Counted from the first letter of the stretch, positions 8,612 through 16,027 are shown. The stretch is 38,153 nt of DNA from Thermodesulfobacteriota bacterium (GCA_040756475.1 JBFLZB010000021.1:1-38153); one strand, 5' to 3'. Translations and numbers: made by a program. Notes: generated by a model from the sequence alone, not told the origin.

Positions 8612-9446
8612 CCCGCTGGGCGAGTTTTCGGATCTTCACTTCCTTGACCCGCCTCTTATCGGCATCCGCCACGGCAATCTCCAGTCCGTGATAGCGAAAC
8701 GTCTCTCCCGGCTTGGGAACGCGCCCGAGGGCGTGAAAGACGAGTCCTCCCACCGTCTCGTACTCCACGTCCTCCCCGAACTCGATCCCCAGGCGCTCCT
8801 CGAGCTTCTCGAGCTCGGTGCGGGCGTCCACCCGCAGGCCGTCTCCGGCTTCCCGGATCTCCGCGTCCTCCTCGTCGTACTCGTCCTGGATGTCCCCCAC
8901 GATTTCTTCGAGCACGTCCTCCAGGGTCGCCAGGCCCGAGACTCCCCCGTACTCGTCCACCGCGATGGCCAGGTGGAGGCGGCGGCGGCGAAACTCTCCG
9001 AGCAGGGCCTCCAGGCTCATGGTCTCGGGAACGAAGTAGGCGGGGCGCAGGAGCTTGCGCAGGGGAGGATACGGCGGAGGGACTCCCCAGAAGTGAAGAA
9101 CGTCGCGGGCCGTCACAAAACCCACCACGTGGTCCACGTCTCCCTCGTACACGGGAACTCGGGAGTGCCCCTCCTCCACCATGGTGCGGGCGAGCTCCTC
9201 CAGGGAGGCATCCACCTCGACGCACACCATCTCGGTGCGGGGAACGGCCACCTCCCGCACGAGGGTCTTGCGGAAGGAGAGGACGGACAGGAGCATGTCC
9301 TCCTCTTCCTCGTTGAGGAGCCCCTCGGCGGTGCCGGCCTCGATGAGCTCCTCCATCTCCCTGACCACGTCCCGCTTCGGCCGCGATCGGCGCCCCAGGA
9401 ACTTCCCGAACCGGGCCCAAAAGGAGCCCTCGTCTTCCCTGCCCAT
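8571..9446 (-). CDS. corC: CBS-domain CorC/HlyC-family protein
   Basis: A 291-residue soluble protein without the transmembrane DUF21 domain. An acidic N-terminal helix region (LNEEEEDMLLSVLSFRKTLVREVAVPRTEMV) precedes two CBS motifs (about residues 70-190, including HSRVPVYEGDVDHVVGFVTARDVL). The CorC_HlyC domain closes the protein (TVGGLVFHALGRVPKPGETFRYHGLEIAV). The family is linked to magnesium/cobalt efflux, but the molecular role of the soluble form is uncertain. It lies in the conserved ybeY-dgk-corC order. The ATG has AGGAGG just upstream. Its 3' end overlaps cheR by 41 bp, so the chemosensory genes appear fused into this transcription unit. Confidence 0.92.
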   Translation of the reverse strand: MGREDEGSFWARFGKFLGRRSRPKRDVVREMEELIEAGTAEGLLNEEEEDMLLSVLSFRKTLVREVAVPRTEMVCVEVDASLEELARTMVEEGHSRVPVYEGDVDHVVGFVTARDVLHFWGVPPPYPPLRKLLRPAYFVPETMSLEALLGEFRRRRLHLAIAVDEYGGVSGLATLEDVLEEIVGDIQDEYDEEDAEIREAGDGLRVDARTELEKLEERLGIEFGEDVEYETVGGLVFHALGRVPKPGETFRYHGLEIAVADADKRRVKEVKIRKLAQRDVHGAADESPAPP

Positions 9447-9479
9447 GTTCCTCCTATCAAGAAAATCCCTCTCCCTGAA

Positions 9480-9506
9480 GCCCCTCTCCCTCGATGGGAG
9501 AGGGGC
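9480..9506. repeat. REP-like hairpin in dgk-corC spacer
   Basis: A perfect 11-bp stem (GCCCCTCTCCC / GGGAGAGGGGC) with a 5-nt loop, followed by CTGGGGTGAGGGTGG, in the 85-bp spacer between the DgkA-PAP2 gene and corC. The composition resembles the widespread CCCTCTCC...GGTGAGGG intergenic repeats of proteobacteria. A related fragment, TCGATGGGAGAGGGG, occurs near 31012. It could stabilise or partly terminate the message; no T-run follows it. Confidence 0.6.
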
Positions 9507-9531
9507 CTGGGGTGAGGGTGGACGGGCCGTC

Positions 9532-10230
9532 TCAGTGGAGCAGCCAGAAGAGACCGGCGCCCAGGAGGGTCCCGAGGGCGGCGCCCGCCCCCACCTCCCA
9601 ACGGGTATGGATGCCGTGCAGGAGCCGGCTGTGGCTCACCATGAGCGCCAGGATGCCGGCGAGCACGCCGACGATGGCGTCCTCGGTGTGCAGGGTGAGC
9701 AGGACCGCCACGGCAAAGGAGACCGCAGCGTGGCCGGAGGGAAACCCTCCGCGCAGGGCGCGACCCCGGCCCACCGCCCCCTTTACCAGCACCACCACCA
9801 CCAGCACCGCCAGGAGCGATGCCGCCAGGACGAGCGGCCGCGCCGCGTTGAGCTTGCCCAGGAGCGCCGCGCCGTTGGACCCGGCCGCCGGAGCCAGCAC
9901 GACCCACCCCACGGCGGCCGCAGCGAAGGCGGCGACCAGCACCGCCCCCGCCGCCACGTCCTTGGCGGCGCGGGCCAGGGGATGATACTCGGGACAGGCC
10001 AGGTCCACGGCGGCCTCCACCGCGGTATTGGCCAGCTCGGCGACCAGGACCAGCGCTGCCGCCAGGCACAGGAGGGCGAACTCCCCCGGGGTGACTCCCA
10101 GTCGGGGCGCCACGACCAGGACGGCGAGACAGGCCACGGAGTGCCAGCGCACGTGGCGCTGGGTGCGGACCCCGTAGAGAACCCCCTCCACGGCACAGTT
10201 CAGGGTGCGTAGCCAGGTGTCAGGCTTCAT
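9532..10230 (-). CDS. Diacylglycerol/undecaprenol kinase (DgkA) fused to a PAP2 phosphatase
   Basis: A 232-residue membrane protein joining two lipid enzymes. Residues 1-110 are DgkA-like, with the signature ELANTAVEAAVDL...HPLARAAKDVAAGAVL and three helices; this family phosphorylates undecaprenol or diacylglycerol. Residues about 120-232 are PAP2-like, with KGAVGRGRA (motif 1, usual RP replaced by RA), PSGH (motif 2) and SRLLHGIHTRWE (motif 3, final aspartate replaced by glutamate). A kinase-phosphatase fusion could shuttle undecaprenyl phosphate and undecaprenol, or recycle diacylglycerol. The ATG overlaps the ybeY stop by 11 bp. The motif changes are conservative but may affect phosphatase activity. 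Confidence 0.88.
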   Translation of the reverse strand: MKPDTWLRTLNCAVEGVLYGVRTQRHVRWHSVACLAVLVVAPRLGVTPGEFALLCLAAALVLVAELANTAVEAAVDLACPEYHPLARAAKDVAAGAVLVAAFAAAAVGWVVLAPAAGSNGAALLGKLNAARPLVLAASLLAVLVVVVLVKGAVGRGRALRGGFPSGHAAVSFAVAVLLTLHTEDAIVGVLAGILALMVSHSRLLHGIHTRWEVGAGAALGTLLGAGLFWLLH

Positions 10231-10666
10231 CGAGGGCCAGGCGGAAGAGCTCGGCCTCCCGGGCCTCCATCTCCGGGGCGCGGGCGGCCTCGGCCCCCTC
10301 GTGATCGTAACCCATCAGGTGGAGGATTCCGTGGATGCACAGGTACGCGACTTCGTCCTCCAACGCTTCTCCGGCCTCCTCGGCGTCGCGCCCCGCCGTG
10401 TCCACGCTCACGACCACGTCGCCGAGCACCTCGGGCTCCACGTCGCCAAACTCCCCATCCCGCTGGGCAAAGCTGATGACGTTGGTGGGCGTGTCCTTCC
10501 CCAGGTATTCCCGGTGGAGATCGCGGATCGTGGGGTCGTCGCACAGCCACACGGAGAGCTCGGCCTCGCCGCAGCCCAGGGCGCTCAGCACCTTCGCCAG
10601 TCGCCGCCGCAGCAGCTCCTCGCCGACTCCTGCTCCCGGGCGGTCGTTTCGGATCCAGATCTCCAT
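10220..10666 (-). CDS. ybeY: Endoribonuclease YbeY (rRNA maturation factor)
   Basis: A 148-residue metal-dependent endoribonuclease for 16S rRNA maturation and ribosome quality control. The zinc-binding signature HGILHLMGYDH (H-x3-H-x5-H) is intact near residue 113, and the family feature TNVISFAQ precedes it. The length is normal. The chosen ATG (10666) starts MEIWIRNDRP and lies about 45 nt downstream of the predicted transcription start. It is the first gene of the minus-strand run that continues through dgk, corC and the chemosensory genes. Confidence 0.95.
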   Translation of the reverse strand: MEIWIRNDRPGAGVGEELLRRRLAKVLSALGCGEAELSVWLCDDPTIRDLHREYLGKDTPTNVISFAQRDGEFGDVEPEVLGDVVVSVDTAGRDAEEAGEALEDEVAYLCIHGILHLMGYDHEGAEAARAPEMEAREAELFRLALDEA

Positions 10667-10718
10667 GGGAGGGCCTCGATTTCGTGTCCCCCTGACCGAC
10701 TTCAAGAGGGCCGGCTGG

Positions 10719-10747
10719 ACTATAGGGCACCCCCCGAGGGGAGTCAA
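10719..10747 (-). promoter_or_regulatory. Sigma70-type promoter for ybeY operon
   Basis: On the minus strand TTGACT (10747-10742), a 17-nt spacer and TATAGT (10724-10719) give a near-consensus promoter. Transcription would start near 10712, giving an untranslated leader of about 45 nt before the ybeY ATG. Confidence 0.82.
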
Positions 10748-10784
10748 GAACCGCCCACGGCCGCGGAAAGACCGGGGAAAGTCG

Positions 10785-10813
10785 TTGTTCACTCCGGCAG
10801 CGTGTGGTAGCGT
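10785..10813 (+). promoter_or_regulatory. Sigma70-type promoter for coiled-coil protein and GAF-GGDEF gene
   Basis: TTGTTC (10785-10790), a 17-nt spacer and TAGCGT (10808-10813) match the TTGnnn-N17-TAnnnT pattern seen elsewhere in the window. It is divergent from the ybeY promoter and about 30 nt upstream of the first GTG. Confidence 0.5.
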
Positions 10814-10843
10814 GCCTTCCCACCGCACACAGAGGAGGGCACC

Positions 10844-11083
10844 GTGGTTCACTCCCCTTCGTTTCGCGAAGAGCTCGATGCCATCAACCGGGAGCTGCGC
10901 AAATCCCTGCTCAAGCTCCAGTCCCTCTTGGAGAAGAAGCGCCGCGCCTTGAAGGAGGCGGAGATTCTGGAAGACCGGCGCGAGCAGGAGCACCTGGAGG
11001 GGGTGATCCAGGAAATCGAGGGGAAGATCCGCGAGATCCGCGACATCGGCCTACCCCCGCCCCCTGCCCGCGAGCATGCCTGA
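10844..11083 (+). CDS. Small coiled-coil protein of unknown function
   Basis: A 79-residue charged protein, almost wholly alpha-helical by composition. Heptad-like leucines and isoleucines run through LRKSLLKLQSLLEKKRRALKEAEILEDRR and beyond, ending in a PPPPAREHA tail. There is no signal peptide or membrane segment. It starts at a GTG with AGGAGG about 8 nt upstream. Its stop lies inside the start of the next gene (8-bp overlap, ATGCCTGA), so the two are probably translationally coupled. I do not recognise the family. A small coiled coil coupled to a diguanylate cyclase could be a partner or regulator of it, which is inference. Confidence 0.75.
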   Translation: MVHSPSFREELDAINRELRKSLLKLQSLLEKKRRALKEAEILEDRREQEHLEGVIQEIEGKIREIRDIGLPPPPAREHA

Positions 11084-12614
11084 TCCCGTCCGCAACCTGC
11101 TGATCGTCTCCAGGCCGGCGCCCTGGTTTCCCCGCACGGGGCAACGGGTGGCCCAGGGGCTGCTGACCGTGGAGCAGGCGCCGTCTCTCCAGGGGATCGA
11201 GGTGCCGGCCGCGGACCGGGGGTGGGACGTGGTGGCCTTCCGCGCGGAGGACCTGCGCCCCCTGGGCCCTGCGGAGGTCCTCGCCGCCCTCCGGGAGCTG
11301 GCTCCCCAGGCTACGTACCTGCCGGTCACCGCCGCCCCCGACCCCCAGGAGGCGCTCTACTACCTCAAGCACGGGGCATTCGAGTACCTGACCGAGCCCC
11401 TCCCGGCCGCGGAGTTTCTCCGGGCGCTGGGGGAAGCGATCGAGAACCGGGAGACCTTCCGCGAGATCCTGGACCTCAATCGTGCCCTGGAAGCCCAAAA
11501 GGAGCAGCTCCTCTTCGAAAAGGAGATCCTGGAGCGCAGGAACCGGGAGCTCGAGGCCGTCAGTCGCCTCGCCCGGGCACTGGCCGCCACCCTCGACCCG
11601 GGAGAGATCGCGGCGCAGCTCGCCCGCAACGTCCAGGAAGCCCTGGGATTCCCCCGGGTCCTCGTGGGGCTGGTGGACCACTGCGGCAAGTGGGAAGAGG
11701 TGAGAGAAGAGCTCGGGCCTGCGGACCACCCCGGCACAGCCCGCGGCATCCGCTGGATGCTGCGGGACGCCGGGGCCCAACCGTGGATCCGCACGGTGCT
11801 CCAGCGGGGCGAGGTGCTGCGGGCCGACGCGCCCGCGGACCATCCGGACGTGCGGGACACCTCCCTGGGGCAGCTGCACCGCCATCCCTTCGTAAAGGTA
11901 CCCCTGGTGGCAGGCGGCGCAGTGGTGGGCACGGTGACGGCCGAGACGGCAGGACCGGGGGAGCCCATGTCCGAGGAGGCGCTCGCGGTCCTGCACATCT
12001 TCGCCGACACGGCAGCCGTCGCCCTGGCCAACGCGCGGCTCTACGAGGCAATGAAGGAGCTCTCGGTGCGCGACGAGCTCACCGGGCTCTTCAACCGCCG
12101 CCACCTCCTGGGCCGCCTCGAAGCCGAGTGCGTGGACGCGGACCGGCACGGGAGCCCGCTTGCCGTGCTGCTCCTGGATCTCGACCACTTCAAGCTTCTC
12201 AACGACGGCAACGACCACCTCACGGGAGACGCGGCGCTTCGCCGCCTCGCGGGGCTCCTGCTCAAGAACACCCGGGGGATCGACACGGTGGCGCGCTACG
12301 GAGGCGAGGAGTTCGTGATCCTGCTGCCCCGCACGGAGCGGGAAAAGGGCCGGTTCGTGGCGGAGAAGCTGCGGCGCGTCGTAGAGGCCGCGACGTTCGA
12401 GGGTGCGGCGGCCCTGCCCGGAGGCCGCCTGACCGCCAGCGTGGGGGTTGCGTGCTGCCCCGAGGACGCGGCGAGCCCCCTGGAGCTCCTGGAACGGGCG
12501 GACTGGGCGCTGTATCAGGCGAAGAGCGAAGGCCGAAACCGGGTGTGCGTGTGGGAAGCCGACGCGGGCGGGCCGCGGTCGGCGGCCAGCGGCCAGCAGG
12601 CTGGGGACCCCTAG
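11076..12614 (+). CDS. Diguanylate cyclase with pseudoreceiver and GAF domain
   Basis: A 512-residue cytoplasmic protein. Residues about 6-130 have receiver-like periodicity (WDVVAFRAEDL, YLPVTA, LKHGAFEYLTEP) but lack the acidic pair, the phosphoacceptor aspartate and the lysine (LTEP in place of LTKP), so phosphorylation is unlikely. A coiled coil (about 135-165) leads into a GAF domain (about 165-325, from LARALAATLDPGEIAAQLARNV). The GGDEF domain is intact, with GGEEF near residues 409-413 and an RxxD inhibitory site (RGID) about 6 residues before it. It should make c-di-GMP in response to whatever the GAF binds. It overlaps the coiled-coil gene by 8 bp. Confidence 0.9.
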   Translation: MPDPVRNLLIVSRPAPWFPRTGQRVAQGLLTVEQAPSLQGIEVPAADRGWDVVAFRAEDLRPLGPAEVLAALRELAPQATYLPVTAAPDPQEALYYLKHGAFEYLTEPLPAAEFLRALGEAIENRETFREILDLNRALEAQKEQLLFEKEILERRNRELEAVSRLARALAATLDPGEIAAQLARNVQEALGFPRVLVGLVDHCGKWEEVREELGPADHPGTARGIRWMLRDAGAQPWIRTVLQRGEVLRADAPADHPDVRDTSLGQLHRHPFVKVPLVAGGAVVGTVTAETAGPGEPMSEEALAVLHIFADTAAVALANARLYEAMKELSVRDELTGLFNRRHLLGRLEAECVDADRHGSPLAVLLLDLDHFKLLNDGNDHLTGDAALRRLAGLLLKNTRGIDTVARYGGEEFVILLPRTEREKGRFVAEKLRRVVEAATFEGAAALPGGRLTASVGVACCPEDAASPLELLERADWALYQAKSEGRNRVCVWEADAGGPRSAASGQQAGDP

Positions 12615-12968
12615 AGATCCTTGAGCTCCTGAGATCTTGAACGGTGCGTCAAGTTTCTCCCCGGAGCTCCCCGTCCAGGGTGGGCCCGCTTTGCTTGACC
12701 CACCCTACGGCTTGCAGTGGAACGTCTGGGGGCGGGCCGGGGGTCTCCCCGGAGGCGGGGCAGGCGGCTTTGGCAATGCCCTGGCGGGCACAGGATGCCC
12801 TTCCCCTCCCTCCCCTGGGATGCCACGGACCACCTCGAAGCTCACGGGATCCTGCGCCGCCGGAGGGGAGGCCCCCGGCCCGCCGGCCTCGGCGGACGGA
12901 GGCACAGCCGCGCCAGCACCTGATCCCTGCCCGCCGCTCCCTGATCCCTGACCCCCGATCCGCCCCCG
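12615..12968. other. Convergent intergenic region with REP-like hairpin and short direct repeats
   Basis: These 354 bp separate the ends of the GAF-GGDEF gene and the Fis-type regulator. AGGGTGGG (12677-12684) and CCCACCCT (12699-12706) form an 8-bp stem, resembling the common GTAGGGTGGG...CCCACCC intergenic repeats. A shorter stem, CCGGGG/CCCCGG, lies at 12737-12752. CCTGATCCCTG recurs at about 12918-12950. I see no convincing gene: the short open frames have no start signals. Confidence 0.6.
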
Positions 12969-13610
12969 CTACCCCGGTCCGAACCGGGAGGGATCGATCC
13001 CCAGGGCACGGATCTTGGCCCGCAGGGTGTTGCGGTGGATGCCCAGCACCTCCGAAGCCCGGGTCTGGTTGCCCCCGGTCCACTCCAGCACCGCCCGCAG
13101 CAGCGGACGCTCCACCCGCTCCAGCACGAGTCCGTGCATGCACGTGGGGCCCTGGGGACCGAGGTTGCTCAGGAAGGCGCGAAAGCGCCCGTGGAGCAGG
13201 TCCTCCAGGGAGCACTCCCCCCGCAGGAGCCTCGCCTCGGCGGCGGCCCGGCGAGCCCAGGCCCTCACTTCCTCCCCCCCGAAGGGCTCCCGCAGGAACC
13301 CAAAGGGGCTGCGGCTCTCGGGCACCAACTCCTCGCCCCCCCGCTGCGCGCCGTTCAGGATGAACACGTATCGCTCGGCGGGCCGCGACGCGTGGCAACC
13401 CTGGGCCTCGGCAGCCGCACCGGGCCCTCGGGCATCGACGATGCACACGAGGAACGGGCGCTGTCGCCGGTGCTTGGCAAGCTCTGCGGCGCCGGAAACC
13501 TCCTCCACCGCGACGCCCGCCGGCACGAGGGCTTCGCGCAGTCTGCGCCGCAAGCACGGGCTCGGGCTCACCGCTAGGACCGGCTCAGGCGCTCCCGGCA
13601 ACTCCGACAC
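12969..13610 (-). CDS. Fis-type regulator with N-terminal pseudoreceiver
   Basis: A 213-residue putative DNA-binding regulator. The C-terminus is a classic Fis-family helix-turn-helix: VERPLLRAVLEWTGGNQTRASEVLGIHRNTLRAKIRALGID. The first 120 residues look receiver-like (PVLAVSPSPCLRRRLREALV ... FLVCIVDARG ... FGFLREPF) but lack a canonical acidic pocket. There is no AAA+ domain, so it is not an NtrC-type activator. The GTG start at 13610 overlaps the dus gene by 26 bp and has GGTGGAG just upstream; a later GTG at 13571 is the alternative. The dus-fis order recalls dusB-fis of enterobacteria. Confidence 0.82.
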   Translation of the reverse strand: MSELPGAPEPVLAVSPSPCLRRRLREALVPAGVAVEEVSGAAELAKHRRQRPFLVCIVDARGPGAAAEAQGCHASRPAERYVFILNGAQRGGEELVPESRSPFGFLREPFGGEEVRAWARRAAAEARLLRGECSLEDLLHGRFRAFLSNLGPQGPTCMHGLVLERVERPLLRAVLEWTGGNQTRASEVLGIHRNTLRAKIRALGIDPSRFGPG

Positions 13611-14625
13611 GCTCCACCGTCCTCTCCCGGTTCTCTCCGGCCCGCACCGCGCCGGCCCCACCGAAAAACGCCTCGACCGCGCGCCGCAAGGCCGCGACGT
13701 CCGGGGCTTCTTGGATGTTGCGGCGAAACTCCGCCGCCCCCGGCAGCCCTCGAGCGCCCCAGGCGGCAAACTTGCGCATCTCGAGGGCCGCCACCCGTGC
13801 CCCCTTCCACCGCACCAGGTCGTCGATCTGCGCGCAGAGATCCTCGCCGATCTCCCTCGGGCTCGGGGGAGGCCCGGCGGCGCAGCCACGGGCCAGGAGC
13901 TCCGCCTGGCGGAAGATCCAGGGGGCAGCCAGGGCCGCCCGGCCGATCATCACGCCGGCGCACCCGCATTGGCGCAGCCGGGCCAGGGCCTCCTCGGCCG
14001 AGCCCAGGTCTCCGTTGCCCACCACCGGCACCGAGACCTGGGCGGCGAGGGCGCGCACCAGGCTCCAGTCGGCCTGCCCCCCGTAGCCCTGGGCTCGGGT
14101 CCGGGGGTGCAGGGTGATGAGGTCCACGCCGTGGCCCTCGGCCAGCCGCCCGGCCTCGAGGCAGTTGATGCTTCCCTCTGCCCAGCCGGCCCGGATCTTC
14201 ACCGAGAGAGTCCCCCGTACGACCCGGCGAAGCGCCTCCAGACACCTCCCGGCCCGCACCAGATCGGTCATCAGGGCTGCCCCCGCCCCGCTGCGGATCA
14301 CCTTGCGCACCGGGCAGCCCATGTTGAGGTCCACGTGGCGGAAGCCGGCCTCCTGGGCGAGCTCGGCCGCAGCCCCAAGCTCGTCGGGCACCGCCCCGAA
14401 GAGCTGCACCCCGAGATCGGGCCCGGGGTCCGGGACGCCGAGATAGCCCAGGGTCCGGCGGTTGCCCCGCGCCAGGGCGGCGGCCGAGACCATCTCGGTA
14501 AAGAGCCGGCGGCAGCCGTTGCGGCGCAGCCGCCCGCGAAACGCCGCGTCGGTGACCCCGGCCATGGGCGCCATCCAGAACCCGGCCGCCGCGAAGGGCC
14601 CCGGGTCAGGGAGCAAGCTTGCCAA
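13585..14625 (-). CDS. dusB: tRNA-dihydrouridine synthase (DusB-like)
   Basis: A 346-residue flavoenzyme that reduces uridines in tRNA D-loops using FMN and NADPH. The TIM-barrel signatures are present: MAPMAGVTDAAFR, HVDLNMGCPVRKV with the catalytic cysteine, LSVKIRAGW, and VVGNGDLGSAEEAL...GVMIGRAALAAPWIF for FMN phosphate binding. The start is uncertain: a TTG at 14625, overlapping the thioredoxin gene by 20 bp, gives the N-terminal strand the family expects, whereas the first ATG (before APMAG) would remove it. The alpha-helical tRNA-binding domain at the C-terminus is of normal length. Confidence 0.92.
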   Translation of the reverse strand: MASLLPDPGPFAAAGFWMAPMAGVTDAAFRGRLRRNGCRRLFTEMVSAAALARGNRRTLGYLGVPDPGPDLGVQLFGAVPDELGAAAELAQEAGFRHVDLNMGCPVRKVIRSGAGAALMTDLVRAGRCLEALRRVVRGTLSVKIRAGWAEGSINCLEAGRLAEGHGVDLITLHPRTRAQGYGGQADWSLVRALAAQVSVPVVGNGDLGSAEEALARLRQCGCAGVMIGRAALAAPWIFRQAELLARGCAAGPPPSPREIGEDLCAQIDDLVRWKGARVAALEMRKFAAWGARGLPGAAEFRRNIQEAPDVAALRRAVEAFFGGAGAVRAGENRERTVERVGVAGSA

Positions 14626-15157
14626 GGGCGAGAGTCACCGCTTCGAAGTCCACTTCGATCACCTGGCGCAGCGCAATGCGGCCGTCCGCCCCGGCCAGGT
14701 AGAGCGTGGGCGTCTTCGCCACCCCCAGGGGATCGGCCGCCACGAGATACTCCCCCTCCAGGCGGTCGTAGACCACGGCAAAGGGCAGCTCCACGTCGCG
14801 CACATAAGAGCGCACGGCGTTGCTGAAGCGGTCCCCGTCCACGTTGATGGCCCAGATCCGCAGCCCACGGCTTCCCCAGTCCCGCTGGAGCTGGGCCAGA
14901 TCCGGCATGACCTCCTTGCAGTTCGGACAGAAGACCGACCAGAAGAACCAGAGCGCCGGCCCTGCGCCGGAGTCCCCCAGGGCGTGGCGCTCTCCCGAGA
15001 GGTCCTCCAGGGTCACCTGGGGCAGGGCCTCCCCCGGCTCCCGCAATCGGAAGGCATCCCCCTCCCCTTCGAAGGCTCCCGACCACGCGCCAAGGCAGAG
15101 CGCAAGCGCCCCCGCCCCAAGGGCGCGAAGGAGGATGTCCCGTGCCCGCATCCCCAT
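14606..15157 (-). CDS. Exported TlpA-type thioredoxin (CPNC)
   Basis: A 183-residue protein with an N-terminal signal or anchor (RALGAGALALCLGAWSGA) and a thioredoxin fold of the AlkyhHydroperoxide/TlpA type: LPQVTLEDLSGERHAL, active site FCPNC (C77/C80), and cis-proline in KTPTLYL. It probably acts as a periplasmic thiol-disulfide reductant, for example in cytochrome c maturation. It lies 18 bp after a related thioredoxin gene and overlaps dus. The central NVDGDRFSNAVRSYV replaces the usual glutamate-containing insert region of TlpA. Confidence 0.87.
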   Translation of the reverse strand: MGMRARDILLRALGAGALALCLGAWSGAFEGEGDAFRLREPGEALPQVTLEDLSGERHALGDSGAGPALWFFWSVFCPNCKEVMPDLAQLQRDWGSRGLRIWAINVDGDRFSNAVRSYVRDVELPFAVVYDRLEGEYLVAADPLGVAKTPTLYLAGADGRIALRQVIEVDFEAVTLALGKLAP

Positions 15158-15175
15158 CCTCTTTCTCGGCCCCCC

Positions 15176-15706
15176 TCAGCGGGCCGTGACGCCCAGCTCT
15201 TCGAGCACCGCCCGGAACTTCTTCTGGCTGGCCCAATAATAGTTGGGCTCGGCAAACCGCACGTTGCCCTCACGGTCCAGGATCACGCTCGTGGGAAGCG
15301 CGTTGATGCAGTAGGACTTCCAGACCGAGAGCTCCTTGTCCAGGAGGATGGGGAACTGAATCCCCAGCCCCGCGACCTCCTCCTTGATCCTGGCCACGTG
15401 GGTCTTGGAGAGGTTCTGGGTCTCCTGGTTGACCGCCAGCACCACCAGGTCCTTGGAGAGTCCGGTGTAGAGCCCCTGGAGGAAGGCCAGCTCCTCCATG
15501 CACCGGGGGCACCAGGACGCCCAGAAGGCCAGGAACACCACCTTCCCCCGGTGATCGGAGAGCTTGACCGGGTTCCCGTCCATGTCCTCCAGGACGAAGT
15601 CGGGGGCCGGGGCCCCGGTTTCCAGGCACAGGGCCCCGGCCTGGGGGGGCACCCCGGCCCAGAGCAACGCCGCGGCGACGCACAACGCCAGAACACCCTT
15701 CCTCAT
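15176..15706 (-). CDS. Exported TlpA/ResA-type thioredoxin (CPRC)
   Basis: A 176-residue protein with a clear signal peptide (MRKGVLALCVAAALLWAGV...AGA) and a redoxin domain: APDFVLEDMDGNPVKLSDHRGKVVFLAFWASWCPRC (C66/C69) and cis-proline in NALPTSVI. The arrangement fits ResA/TlpA periplasmic reductants used in cytochrome c biogenesis, consistent with the c-type cytochromes nearby. It is the first gene of the operon, about 40 nt downstream of a recognisable promoter. Two different TlpA paralogues in tandem suggest distinct substrates. Confidence 0.9.
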   Translation of the reverse strand: MRKGVLALCVAAALLWAGVPPQAGALCLETGAPAPDFVLEDMDGNPVKLSDHRGKVVFLAFWASWCPRCMEELAFLQGLYTGLSKDLVVLAVNQETQNLSKTHVARIKEEVAGLGIQFPILLDKELSVWKSYCINALPTSVILDREGNVRFAEPNYYWASQKKFRAVLEELGVTAR

Positions 15707-15748
15707 CTCGCCATCTCCTCTAGTCCCCCCGGTGCATCCGAACCTGGT

Positions 15749-15777
15749 ACTCTAGGGAACCCCACCCCCCCGCGCAA
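15749..15777 (-). promoter_or_regulatory. Sigma70-type promoter for thioredoxin-dus-fis operon
   Basis: On the minus strand TTGCGC (15777-15772), a 17-nt spacer and TAGAGT (15754-15749) fit the TTGnnn-N17-TAnnnT pattern. It lies just outside the edge of dispersed element copy B. Confidence 0.6.
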
Positions 15778-15794
15778 GGGAGTTCCGGCCTTGG

Positions 15795-15990
15795 ATCCAC
15801 CACCAAATCTTGGGGCGGGGTCGGGGAGCCCTGTAGCGTAGCCGCGCACCGCATCGACCGACCCGCGGCACGCTGGGGACACAGGTTCGGCTCCGCGCAC
15901 CCGTTCCCTGGGGGGAGGTCCCTTCGAACCACCGCGGATTGCGCGGTGGAGCGGAAGGGCTCCCCGACCCCGCCTACCACCCTGGTTGGA
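15795..15990. repeat. Dispersed inverted-repeat element, copy B
   Basis: This occupies most of the 321-bp spacer between the cytochrome gene and the thioredoxin operon. Arms GCGGGGTCGGGGAGCCC (15815-15831) and GGGCTCCCCGACCCCGC (15957-15973) are perfectly complementary and enclose 125 nt. Relative to copies A and C the arm carries a C-to-G change matched by G-to-C in its partner. The inner pair is CCGCGC (15842-15847) with GCGCGG (15941-15946), again changed on both sides. It is more divergent than A and C, and I see no gene in it. Confidence 0.83.
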
Positions 15991-16027
15991 CCCAGGCCCC
16001 CCCCCGCCGATTTCTCCCTCCCGCCCC

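Noticed and set aside
12692-12715. TTGACC at 12695-12700 as a promoter
   Set aside because: No acceptable -10 lies 16-18 nt downstream and no plus-strand gene follows; the sequence belongs to a hairpin.
12705-12905. A 66-codon frame on the minus strand in the 354-bp convergent gap
   Set aside because: Proline-rich low-complexity translation, no ribosome-binding site, and overlap with hairpins and short repeats.
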